Part shown: in pieces, positions 1-7,268 of the stretch | How positions within the stretch are numbered: position 1 is the stretch's first letter | Layout of the letters: each line of letters begins with the position of its first letter | From: an uncultured Clostridia bacterium | GTDB lineage: Bacteria; Bacillota; Clostridia; Christensenellales; Aristaeellaceae | Assembly: GCA_934631055.1 (NCBI GenBank) | Contig: CAKTXP010000038.1 | Location: 1 to 15,404 of the forward strand | Direction of reading: 5' to 3' | Length of the DNA: 15,404 nt | Translations under genes and position numbers: made by a program | Notes under the pieces: model-generated | Told to the model about the DNA's origin: nothing | Database searches by the model: none | Seen by the model: only the letters and a program-made list of their open reading frames with translations

Positions 1-100
1 AGCTTGTGCTTTAATAGTACCAAAGACCGTATGCGGTTTCCGACGAACGCGCAAAGCACGCATCCGCACCATAGAAAACCACTCCGGTCAAATGGGAATA

Positions 101-901
101 CTATTTTTCCGGCTTATAGACAGTCAGCTTGTCCTCACGCACGCCGGTGATGAGTGTCAGGCGGTATTTCTTCGCCAGCTCAATCCCCTGCGCGGTCGGC
201 GCAGCCTTAGACGCCAGAATGGGAACGCCCGCGCGAATTGCCTTGGCGACCATATCCGTAGGCAGGCGTCCGCTTGAAAAGAGCGCGCACTGCTTCAAAT
301 CAATTTCCTGCATCAACGCCGCACCGATGACCTTATCCAGTGCGTTATGCCGTCCGAGATCCTCGCGGAAGAGAAGCATCTCTCCCTCTCGAATCAAATA
401 ACAGCTATGGACGCCGTGGGTCGCGTTAAACAGTGCGGTGCCTTCTCGAATCAGCGATGCAGCGTGATAAAACCACTCCGGCTCCCAATAAATCGGCTGC
501 ACGGTCTTTGGTTCGCTCCCCATGCGGAATGCATCGCTCAGCACATGGTTGCTCGTGCAGCAGGTTCCGGTCGTTTCCACAAAATTCTTCGAGGATTCCG
601 CCTGCGCCTGACGGTTGAGCATGACCCGCGCACGCGAACCGTACTGACAGATATACAGCTCCGTCACATCCTCCGTGCTTTCGATGATGCCTTCGGAATA
701 CAGCCGCCCCAGCACAAGCTCAGGCAATGCGCTCGGACTGCATACCAGTTTCATCGTCAGCATTTCGTTGACGTATACATCCATCAAATGCTCCACGGCA
801 ACGGTGCTTTCCGCTTGCGCGGCGGCTTCATTCCCGTTGCAGCGAATGCCCCGCACGCTCTCCGATTCGGTCAAATTCTTCGTCAGGTCAATCAGTTTCA
901 T
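101..901 (-). CDS. fdhD: FdhD, formate dehydrogenase accessory sulfurtransferase
   Basis: FdhD passes sulfur from a cysteine desulfurase to the bis-MGD cofactor of formate dehydrogenases in the cytoplasm. The family is recognisable from EDLGRHNALDKVIG and from the C-terminal SGRLPTD...AGVPILASKAAPT block. I chose the ATG at 901 (266 aa) because a GAGG lies 9 nt upstream; the in-frame ATGs at 910 and 916 have the Shine-Dalgarno too close or none. In most FdhD proteins the mobile loop carries a CGxC-type cysteine pair; here it reads GTCCTSN, with adjacent cysteines at about residues 114-115. It is the last gene of the Moco/mod operon, starting just after the modC stop. Its presence implies that the host has a formate dehydrogenase, which is not in this window. 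The 100 bp beyond its stop show no gene and no clear terminator. Confidence 0.93.
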   Translation of the reverse strand: MKLIDLTKNLTESESVRGIRCNGNEAAAQAESTVAVEHLMDVYVNEMLTMKLVCSPSALPELVLGRLYSEGIIESTEDVTELYICQYGSRARVMLNRQAQAESSKNFVETTGTCCTSNHVLSDAFRMGSEPKTVQPIYWEPEWFYHAASLIREGTALFNATHGVHSCYLIREGEMLLFREDLGRHNALDKVIGAALMQEIDLKQCALFSSGRLPTDMVAKAIRAGVPILASKAAPTAQGIELAKKYRLTLITGVREDKLTVYKPEK

Positions 902-919
902 GCTTTTCATCCTCATCTT

Positions 920-1963
920 TTACGCATGCAGCAGCAGAATATTGACCGGCGCAACGCCAAGTGCCGTCGGGAACTGCTGACCGCGCTTTTCTTTGCTCAC
1001 GCGCCAAAGCAGCGGCTCTGTATCCGCTCTCTGTCCCACCCATCGGAAGCGGACGGAAACCTCAAACGGTTCTTCCATTTCGCCCGCATAAACCACGTCG
1101 GCACGATTCTGCAATGTCTTTGTATTAAAATAATGCGCGCGAATACCGACGGCTGTCACGTCATCCCGAACCGGCTTCGCCGTCGTCAGGCGAATTCCCC
1201 AATCCGGCACTTCGACCTCATATTCGCCGATTTTTCTTGCCGACGCAATGTTTTTGCAGCCCGTGATGGAGGCGGCGCAAATGCTTTCGGGGTCGGCAAA
1301 AAGCTTCTTGGTTTCCTTTACGATTTTGATTTTTCCCGATTCCATGACCGCGATTCTGCCGCACATATGATATGCCTCGTCGCGGCTGTGCGTCACCATC
1401 AGCACGTCGCGCCCGAACGCACTGAGCCGCTCCTTGAGCTCCATTTGCAGCCTGAGCCTGAGATGGCTGTCCAGCGCGGAAAAGGGTTCGTCAAGCATCA
1501 GCAGCTGCGGTCGGTTGACCCATATCCTCGCCAATGCCACGCGCTGCTGCTGACCGCCGGAAAGCTGATGCGGACGATGATTTTCCAATCCATCCAACTG
1601 AAAGAGATGGACGGCATCCTCCAGTTCCCGCTCGCGCTTTCGCCTGTCCTTTTCTCTGTGCAGACCAACCGCGATATTCTGACGCACCGTCATATTGGGA
1701 AACAGCGCGTAATTTTGAAACAGATAGCCTACCTGCCGCTGCTGCGGCGGAAGATTCACCCGCGCCGCCGAATCATACAGCACACGACCGTCCAGCACGA
1801 TGCGTCCTTCATCCGGCTTTTCGATGCCCGCGATGCACTTGAGCGTCATGCTCTTGCCGCAGCCCGATGCGCCCAGCAGCCCCAGAACGCCGCCGTCCTG
1901 CTCGAAAGCACTCTCCAGCACAAAGCTGCCCAGCCTCTTTCTGATGTCCACATGAAGGCTCAT
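920..1963 (-). CDS. modC: ModC, molybdate/tungstate ABC transporter ATP-binding protein
   Basis: This is the cytoplasmic ATPase that powers ModB for molybdate (or tungstate) import. With a start at 1963 it is 347 aa. It shows Walker A GASGCGKS at about residues 31-38, Q-loop glutamine near 83, signature LSGGQ at 134-138, Walker B LLMLDEP at 154-160 and the H-loop histidine at 192. A C-terminal segment of about 100 residues fits a TOBE/MOP-like oxyanion-sensing domain, as in ModC. The frame stays open upstream to 2050, but the ATG at 1963 overlaps the modB stop as ATGA and begins the conserved MSLHVDIRKR sequence, so it is the likely start. Sulfate/putrescine-type ATPases are close paralogues; the modA-modB context decides the assignment. 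Confidence 0.93.
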   Translation of the reverse strand: MSLHVDIRKRLGSFVLESAFEQDGGVLGLLGASGCGKSMTLKCIAGIEKPDEGRIVLDGRVLYDSAARVNLPPQQRQVGYLFQNYALFPNMTVRQNIAVGLHREKDRRKRERELEDAVHLFQLDGLENHRPHQLSGGQQQRVALARIWVNRPQLLMLDEPFSALDSHLRLRLQMELKERLSAFGRDVLMVTHSRDEAYHMCGRIAVMESGKIKIVKETKKLFADPESICAASITGCKNIASARKIGEYEVEVPDWGIRLTTAKPVRDDVTAVGIRAHYFNTKTLQNRADVVYAGEMEEPFEVSVRFRWVGQRADTEPLLWRVSKEKRGQQFPTALGVAPVNILLLHA

Positions 1964-2628
1964 GACTTCACCGCCTTTTTCTGCCGTTCCTCCAGCAGAT
2001 TGACCGTCAGCAGCACGACCGCGCTGATTGCCATATTGACCATCACCCACATCATGGCGCCCTGCTCGTCATTCGTCCGCCAGAGCTGATAAACCGTCGT
2101 GGAAATGGTTGCCGTCCGCCCCGGCGTATAGCCGATGAGCATGCTGGTCGCGCCGTACTCGCCCAGCGCGCGCGCAAACGCCAATACACAGCCTGCGCTG
2201 ATGCCTTGCCGGCACGCGGGCATGCGCACCCGCCAGAAAATCCATGTATTTGAGCGTCCGAGCGTTTGCGCGGAGTAGCCCAGATTTTTGTCTACCGCCT
2301 CAAACGCGCCGCGCGCCGTCCGATACATCAGCGGGAATGCCACGACGGATGCCGCCAACACGCCGCCGTACCATGTCATGACGAATTTGATACCGTACTG
2401 CATCAAGAACTGCCCGACAGGTCTTTTAACACCGAACACCAGCAGCAGAAAATAACCGCAGACCGTCGGCGGAAGCACCATCGGCAGGGTCAACGCTACG
2501 TCAAGAATACCCTTAATCAGCCGCGGCAGCTTCGAGGCGTAATAGGCACAGAATATGCCCAGAAAAAACACGAATACGCTGCTGATTGCCGCAATCCTCA
2601 GCGAGTTCCACAAGGGATACCAATCCAT
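1960..2628 (-). CDS. modB: ModB, molybdate ABC transporter permease
   Basis: ModB is the inner-membrane permease that forms a homodimer with ModC and accepts molybdate or tungstate from ModA. The 222-residue product is the usual length and has about five hydrophobic segments. The cytoplasmic EAA-type loop is visible as FARALGEYGATSMLIG near residues 150-170, which contacts the ATPase. The ATG at 2628 has AGGAG 9 nt upstream, placed directly after the uridine tract of the modA-modB hairpin. Its stop overlaps the modC start by ATGA, so the two are probably translationally coupled. Confidence 0.94.
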   Translation of the reverse strand: MDWYPLWNSLRIAAISSVFVFFLGIFCAYYASKLPRLIKGILDVALTLPMVLPPTVCGYFLLLVFGVKRPVGQFLMQYGIKFVMTWYGGVLAASVVAFPLMYRTARGAFEAVDKNLGYSAQTLGRSNTWIFWRVRMPACRQGISAGCVLAFARALGEYGATSMLIGYTPGRTATISTTVYQLWRTNDEQGAMMWVMVNMAISAVVLLTVNLLEERQKKAVKS

Positions 2629-2643
2629 CGTCCCTTACTCCTT

Positions 2644-2680
2644 AAAAAAATAGGGCGCGTCGGAAAAACCGGCGCAGCCC
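2644..2680 (-). terminator. terminator-like hairpin between modA and modB
   Basis: Reading the minus strand after the modA stop, GGGCTGCGCCGG and CCGACGCGCCC pair around a TTTTT loop with one bulge and one mismatch. The sequence TATTTTTTT follows. This is a typical leaky intrinsic terminator. The modB ribosome binding site starts right after the U-run, so read-through is needed for modBC-fdhD. Such hairpins commonly make more binding protein than membrane components. Confidence 0.65.
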
Positions 2681-2691
2681 GCTTGCTTCCG

Positions 2692-3507
2692 TTATTCTTT
2701 GACAGCCACGGGCGAGAAGCCTACGCTCTCAAAGACCTTCATCGCTTCCTCAGTTTGCAGATAATCGAGGAACGCCTGCGCTGCCTCGGCATGCTCCGCC
2801 GTTTTCAGCACAGCAGCCGGATAAATCACCTGACCGCACATGTCCTTCGTCGCCGCATCCACCACGGTCAGACCCGCGGAGAACGCATCCGTGCAGTAAA
2901 TGACGCCCGCATCCACGCTGCCTTCTGCCACCTGCGTGGTCACTTCCTTGACGTTGGTGCCGTAGGTCAGACAGCCAGCCTTCGCCAGCGCATCCTCATC
3001 CAGCCCGTAGAACGCAAGAATCTTCTGGGTATACTGTCCGACCGGCACGTCGCTGTTGCCCATCGCCAGCAGCACGTCGCCCGCCTTCAGCTTTTCCGCA
3101 AGCTGATCGAAGCTCTCGATGCCCTTTTCGTTGCCCGCCGGCACAACCAGCGTCACCTTGTTTTCCAGCAGATTGATTCGGCTTCCCTCCGCCACGAAAT
3201 CCAGCCCGTCTTTATTGACGGCGGGATCGGCGGCGATATCCAGCTGATTCATCTGCTTCTGACCGGCGGAAATGAACAAATCGCATTCCGCACCCTCCTG
3301 AATCTGCGTTTTCAGTGTTCCGGAGGAGTCAAAGTTGTAGGTGATGTTCACGTCCGGATGCTCCGCTTCGTATGCCGCCTTAATCTGCGTCAGCGTTTCC
3401 GTCATAGACGCCGCAGCGAACACCACCAAATCCGTCGTTTCCGCCCACGCCGCCGCGCAGGTCACCAGCAGGGTCAGGGTCATCAGGATAGTTGCCAGTC
3501 TTTTCAT
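2692..3507 (-). CDS. modA: ModA, molybdate/tungstate-binding extracellular protein
   Basis: ModA captures the oxyanion outside the membrane for ModBC. The 271-residue product begins with a signal peptide (MKRLATILMTLTLL...), with a plausible cleavage after AWA at residue 22. Cys17 in LLVTC is not a good lipobox because threonine occupies the -1 position, so lipoprotein anchoring is uncertain. The mature protein starts with VVFAAASMTETL, typical of the first oxyanion-binding loop, followed by FDSSGTLKTQI and DLFISAG, both characteristic of the family. The start at 3507 has AAAGGAG seven nt upstream. Sequence alone does not say whether it prefers molybdate or tungstate. Confidence 0.94.
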   Translation of the reverse strand: MKRLATILMTLTLLVTCAAAWAETTDLVVFAAASMTETLTQIKAAYEAEHPDVNITYNFDSSGTLKTQIQEGAECDLFISAGQKQMNQLDIAADPAVNKDGLDFVAEGSRINLLENKVTLVVPAGNEKGIESFDQLAEKLKAGDVLLAMGNSDVPVGQYTQKILAFYGLDEDALAKAGCLTYGTNVKEVTTQVAEGSVDAGVIYCTDAFSAGLTVVDAATKDMCGQVIYPAAVLKTAEHAEAAQAFLDYLQTEEAMKVFESVGFSPVAVKE

Positions 3508-3650
3508 GTGAGTACTCCTTTTGCCCCGTCTTTCAGGGGCGATTTATTTGCAAAGCGTCCGGCTTTACGTCCGCTTATGCACACGAAAAAACAGGGTACC
3601 GTCAAATTTTCACTTCAGTCACGGAACAGCGGCATAAACCGTCCTCCCGC
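3508..3650 (-). promoter_or_regulatory. modA leader with two small hairpins and a weak candidate promoter
   Basis: This is the longest gap inside the operon (143 bp). On the minus strand a TTGACG box (3600-3605) could be a -35 element, but no convincing -10 lies 17-19 nt downstream. Nearer the gene, AAGCG/CGCTT pair across 3553-3576, and GCCCC/GGGGC pair across 3523-3540. The latter hairpin ends immediately beside the modA Shine-Dalgarno (3515-3522). It could be a processing or translation-control element, or a secondary start for modABC-fdhD. No ModE-type operator was recognised. Confidence 0.3.
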
Positions 3651-4586
3651 TCACTTGCGCGCACAATCCTGAACTTCGTTGCGCAGAAGCCCCATTGCGT
3701 GGGGAATCGTATCCATGAATACATCCATGCTTTCCATACAAGCCTTCGGGCTGCCCGGCAGATTGATAATCAGCGTCTTGCCGCGGATGACCGACTGCGC
3801 GCGGGAAAGCATCGCGTGCTTGGTAAACTGCATCGAGGCTGCGCGAACCGCTTCGGCAATGCCCGGTGCCAGCCGCGTTGCGACGGCAAGCGTCGCCTCC
3901 GGCGTCGTATCGCGCGGGGAGAATCCGGTGCCGCCCGTGGTCAGAATCAAATCCAGCTGACGCTGGTCTGCCAGACGAATCAGCTGTGCTTTCAGTGCCG
4001 TCTGCTCGTCCGCCAGCAAAATCTGCTCGACGACCTCATAGCCGCTTTCCTCAAGACGCCGGACGATTGCGGGTCCGCTTTCGTCCTTGCGTTCGCCGCG
4101 TGCGCCTTTATCCGAAAGCGTGATGACCGCCGCCTGCCACGGACGCGGCGTTTTGCGCGGCTCAATCACCATTTCATCGCCCACGTGAATCGTGCCGGGC
4201 TCCAGAACGCGGGCAAAAACGCCTTCGCGCGGCATAATGCAGTCGCCCATCTTCTTATAAATCTCACAATGGCTGTGACATTCCTTGCCAATCTGCGTCA
4301 TTTCCAGCAGAACACTTCCGCAGCGCAGCAGCGTTCCCACAGGCAAGGCGCGAAAATCAAAGCCATCGACCACGAGGTTTTCGCCGAACGCGCCGGGAAT
4401 GACCCCCGCGCCCTTCTCGTTAAAGGCGGCAATCTTGTCCGCGCTCAGCAGGCTGACCTGCCGATGCCACTGCCCCGCGTGCGCATCGCCGTCAATGCCC
4501 CAGTTCACCTCGAAATAACCGCTGTTCACGTCGTGCTTCTGAATGCCGCGGCGATCACTGGTACATACCGCAATAACCTTACCCAT
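3651..4586 (-). CDS. mogA: MOSC domain - MogA/MoaB fusion, molybdopterin adenylyltransferase
   Basis: Two Moco domains are joined. Residues about 1-145 are a MOSC domain, with CHSHCEIYKKMGDCIMPREG at about 103-122 (cysteines 103, 107, 116). MOSC domains are known to bind or carry sulfur or cofactor in molybdoenzyme maturation. Residues about 150-311 are a MogA/MoaB domain that adenylylates molybdopterin before metal insertion by MoeA, shown by TTGGTGFSPRDTTPE at about 216-230 and NLPGSPKA at about 275-282. I prefer the ATG at 4586 (311 aa) because GGAGG lies 9 nt upstream. The ATG at 4595 gives the classic ATGA overlap with moaA but touches the Shine-Dalgarno. Confidence 0.9.
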   Translation of the reverse strand: MGKVIAVCTSDRRGIQKHDVNSGYFEVNWGIDGDAHAGQWHRQVSLLSADKIAAFNEKGAGVIPGAFGENLVVDGFDFRALPVGTLLRCGSVLLEMTQIGKECHSHCEIYKKMGDCIMPREGVFARVLEPGTIHVGDEMVIEPRKTPRPWQAAVITLSDKGARGERKDESGPAIVRRLEESGYEVVEQILLADEQTALKAQLIRLADQRQLDLILTTGGTGFSPRDTTPEATLAVATRLAPGIAEAVRAASMQFTKHAMLSRAQSVIRGKTLIINLPGSPKACMESMDVFMDTIPHAMGLLRNEVQDCARK

Positions 4587-4591
4587 ATGGC

Positions 4592-5563
4592 TCATCCTCC
4601 GATTTCGTTCATTCTCCGGCTTTCGGCATCCGCAATCTGCTCTAAAAAACCATGTCTCTGCGGCTTGCCCGCAATCGCTTCTTTCATCGCCGCGCCGATT
4701 TCCTCATCCGACGCGCCACCCCGAAGCATCGACCTCAAATCAATGCCCGCCTTATGATTCAGACACAGCTTCAAAAATCCGTCTCCCGTCAGCCGAATAC
4801 GGTTGCAGGAGCTGCAGAACTCATGGCTCAGCGGGCTGATAAAGCCCAGCGAACCGACAAAGCCCTTCGGACGCAGATAACGCGCAGGTCCATAGCCATG
4901 CAGCGTATCGTCCTCCTGCATCTCGCCGAAGGTTTCGCGGCAGCGCGCTATCATTTCATCGGTCGGAATGGGCGTCAGGTCTTTGCCGCATCCCAGAGGC
5001 ATCAGCTCAATAAAACGGACGCAGATATCCTTCGTTCTTGCCAGCTCCGCCACCTGCATCAGCCCCGCGTCATTCAAGCCCCGCACGGGTACGGCATTGA
5101 TTTTCACCCGTATGCCTGCATCCAGCGCATCCTCGATCACGCGCCGCACCACATGGATATCGCCGCCGCGAGTCATCTCCCGAAAAACATCGGGATCCAG
5201 GCTGTCCACCGAGATATTCATCGAGGTCAGCCCCTTGCCGCGAATCTCCTGCACGCGCCCATCCAGCAGCATTGCATTGGTTGTCAGCGCGATGGTTTCA
5301 ATGCCGGGAATGCGGTGGAGCATGTCAATCAGCTCCATGCACCCCTTCCGAGCCATCGGTTCGCCGCCCGTCACCCGCAAATGCCGGATGCCCAAAGCCG
5401 CCGCCTGCCGCACCACACGGACGATTTCCTCATAGCTCAGCACGTCGCTGTGACGAAAGCTCTGCACGCCGCTCGCGGGCATGCAGTATATGCAGCGCAG
5501 ATTGCAGCGATCCGTCACGGAAATCCGCATATAGTCGATATTCCGTCCGCATCGATCAATCAT
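4592..5563 (-). CDS. moaA: MoaA, GTP 3',8-cyclase (radical SAM)
   Basis: MoaA converts GTP to 3',8-cyclo-GTP, the first step of Moco synthesis, using S-adenosylmethionine. The 323-residue product shows the radical SAM cluster cysteines C20-x3-C24-x2-C27 in DRCNLRCIYC. The second, substrate-binding cluster is C250-x2-C253-x13-C267 (FCSSCNRIR...LKLC). The C-terminal Gly-Gly tail that inserts into the active site is present (MNEIGG). The ATG at 5563 has GAGGAGG about 7 nt upstream and overlaps the moaC stop by 8 bp. An upstream in-frame start at 5662 adds 33 non-conserved residues and is rejected. Confidence 0.96.
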   Translation of the reverse strand: MIDRCGRNIDYMRISVTDRCNLRCIYCMPASGVQSFRHSDVLSYEEIVRVVRQAAALGIRHLRVTGGEPMARKGCMELIDMLHRIPGIETIALTTNAMLLDGRVQEIRGKGLTSMNISVDSLDPDVFREMTRGGDIHVVRRVIEDALDAGIRVKINAVPVRGLNDAGLMQVAELARTKDICVRFIELMPLGCGKDLTPIPTDEMIARCRETFGEMQEDDTLHGYGPARYLRPKGFVGSLGFISPLSHEFCSSCNRIRLTGDGFLKLCLNHKAGIDLRSMLRGGASDEEIGAAMKEAIAGKPQRHGFLEQIADAESRRMNEIGG

Positions 5564-6062
5564 CTCGCGCCTCCTCAAATTCGGGATCGTTGATAAAGCT
5601 GCCGCTCTTGCCTCCGGTTTTTTTTGCCAGATGGATGCCGCCGATTTCCATGCGCTTGTCAATCGCCTTGCACATATCGTAAATCGTCAGCAATGCCACG
5701 GACACACCGGTCAGCGCTTCCATTTCAACACCCGTCTGTCCCTTGAGCTTCGCCGTACACAGGCACTCAATCTCACAGCTTTCTTCGAGTATGCGGAAAT
5801 CAATCGAGGTCTTGCCAATCATCAGCGGATGACACATGGGAATCAGGTCACTCGTGCGCTTGACCGCCATAATTCCCGCCACGCGCGCCACGCCAAGCAC
5901 ATCGCCCTTGGCGGCACTGCCCTCGCGGATTGCGGTCATGGTATCCGGGCTCACGCGAATGCGTCCCTTAGCAATCGCCGTCCGCTCTGTTTCATTTTTG
6001 GCGGTTACATCGACCATGACAGCCTGCCCATTCCCGTCAAAATGCGTCAGCTTCTCAATCAT
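5556..6062 (-). CDS. moaC: MoaC, cyclic pyranopterin monophosphate synthase
   Basis: MoaC turns the MoaA product into cyclic pyranopterin monophosphate. The 168-residue length is normal. The conserved LIPMCHPL segment is at 73-80, with GQTGVEMEALTGVSVALLTIYDMCKA at 108-133. Within it Asp129 and Lys132 correspond to the family's catalytic pair. KKTGGKSG at 147-154 completes the active site. The start overlaps the moeA stop as ATGA, indicating translational coupling. Confidence 0.96.
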   Translation of the reverse strand: MIEKLTHFDGNGQAVMVDVTAKNETERTAIAKGRIRVSPDTMTAIREGSAAKGDVLGVARVAGIMAVKRTSDLIPMCHPLMIGKTSIDFRILEESCEIECLCTAKLKGQTGVEMEALTGVSVALLTIYDMCKAIDKRMEIGGIHLAKKTGGKSGSFINDPEFEEARDD

Positions 6063-7258
6063 ATCAGCACTACCTCAACTTCATCATCCTGATGCAGCGC
6101 ACCCGTCCCTGCCGGAATATCAATCAGACAATTACAGCCGATATTCGCCGACAGAGAACCGCTGGAATGGTTGCCCGAAGCCGGACGCACCGTTTCTCCG
6201 TCGAAAACCGCGCGAATCAGGCGGCGTCCCGGACTGGGCTTGGGAAACTCCCCGCGCAGTCGGGTCTTGACGCGCTTTGCTTCGATGCTCGTTTCGCCGC
6301 TGAGACGCCGAAGCGTCGGCACGGCAAACACCTCAAAGCAGCACAGTGCTGCAAACGGATTGCCCGACAGACAAATCATCAGCTTCTCTTGATACAGACC
6401 GCACAGCAGCGGGCTGCCCGGCTTCATCGCAATGCGCCAGAAAAGCCGCTCGGCACCCATCAGCGGCAGCACCTGATGGAAAATATCCTTTTTTCCAACG
6501 GATACGCCGCCGGTCGTCAGAATGATATCCGCCTCCAGCGCGGCATGCGCAAGCGCATCCGCCACATTCTGCGGATCATCGGACAACTCGCCCAGCTGAA
6601 CGCACTCAACCCCCAGCTCAGCAAGCCGCGCCGTCAGCGCCATCTGATTGGAATCATAGATTTTTCCGAAGGTCAGCGGCTGCCCCGGCTGAGTCAGCTC
6701 ATCCCCCGTACACAGCAGCGCGGCGCGCACCCGACGGACGACCTTCACGCGCGCTTTGCCCACGCCTGCCAGAACTGCCAGATGGGTTGCCGTCAGCTTT
6801 TCGCCCGCATGCACCAGCACTTCGCCCGCCGCGACATCCTCGCCCGCCAGACAGATATTCCTGCCATGACGCACAGGTGCGTATATTTCGGCGTACTCCA
6901 TTCCCTCATCGGTATCCTCCTGACGGATAACGCAGTCGCAGGTTTCGGGAACAGGCGCACCGGTCATCACCCGAACCGCCTCGCCCCGCGCCGGACGGAA
7001 TACATCGCCGCACCCCGCGCAGGCTTCGCCAATTACCTTGACCACAGCGGGATGCTCACGAGAGGCATCCGCAATATCTTCGCTGTGCAGCGCATAGCCA
7101 TCCAGCGGGGAACGATTAAACGGCGGCACATTCATCGGAGAAACGACATCCTCCGCCGCGATTCTGTTCAGCGCATCCAGAAGCGGCAGCTCCTGCGCGT
7201 CCGTCACCGGCTTCGCGTGCGAAAGCAAAATGCTCAAAGCACCTTCAAGGCTTTCCAT
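6059..7258 (-). CDS. moeA: MoeA, molybdopterin molybdenumtransferase
   Basis: MoeA inserts molybdate (or tungstate) into adenylylated molybdopterin made by MogA. The 399-residue product has VPPFNRSPLDGYA (about 44-56, including the metal-handling aspartate of the usual SAMDGYA motif), GGVSVGKKD at 250-258 and CLSGNPFAALCCFEVF around 296-311. The C-terminal domain IV is complete. The ATG at 7258 has GAGGG 7 nt upstream; a TTG at 7279 in the same frame would overlap the upstream gene and lacks a better site. It lies 10 bp after the related molybdopterin-binding gene, giving two MoeA/MogA-fold genes in tandem. Confidence 0.94.
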   Translation of the reverse strand: MESLEGALSILLSHAKPVTDAQELPLLDALNRIAAEDVVSPMNVPPFNRSPLDGYALHSEDIADASREHPAVVKVIGEACAGCGDVFRPARGEAVRVMTGAPVPETCDCVIRQEDTDEGMEYAEIYAPVRHGRNICLAGEDVAAGEVLVHAGEKLTATHLAVLAGVGKARVKVVRRVRAALLCTGDELTQPGQPLTFGKIYDSNQMALTARLAELGVECVQLGELSDDPQNVADALAHAALEADIILTTGGVSVGKKDIFHQVLPLMGAERLFWRIAMKPGSPLLCGLYQEKLMICLSGNPFAALCCFEVFAVPTLRRLSGETSIEAKRVKTRLRGEFPKPSPGRRLIRAVFDGETVRPASGNHSSGSLSANIGCNCLIDIPAGTGALHQDDEVEVVLI

Positions 7259-7268
7259 GCCGCGTCCC

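Noticed and set aside
75..481. 13-bp direct repeat AAAACCACTCCGG at 75-87 and 469-481
   Set aside because: One pair of 13-mers in 15 kb is expected by chance, and one copy is inside fdhD coding sequence.
347..2089. 580-codon open frame on the plus strand
   Set aside because: It crosses fdhD, modC and part of modB in the opposite direction, has no ribosome binding site and is low-complexity rich in His, Arg and Gln, as expected for a shadow frame.
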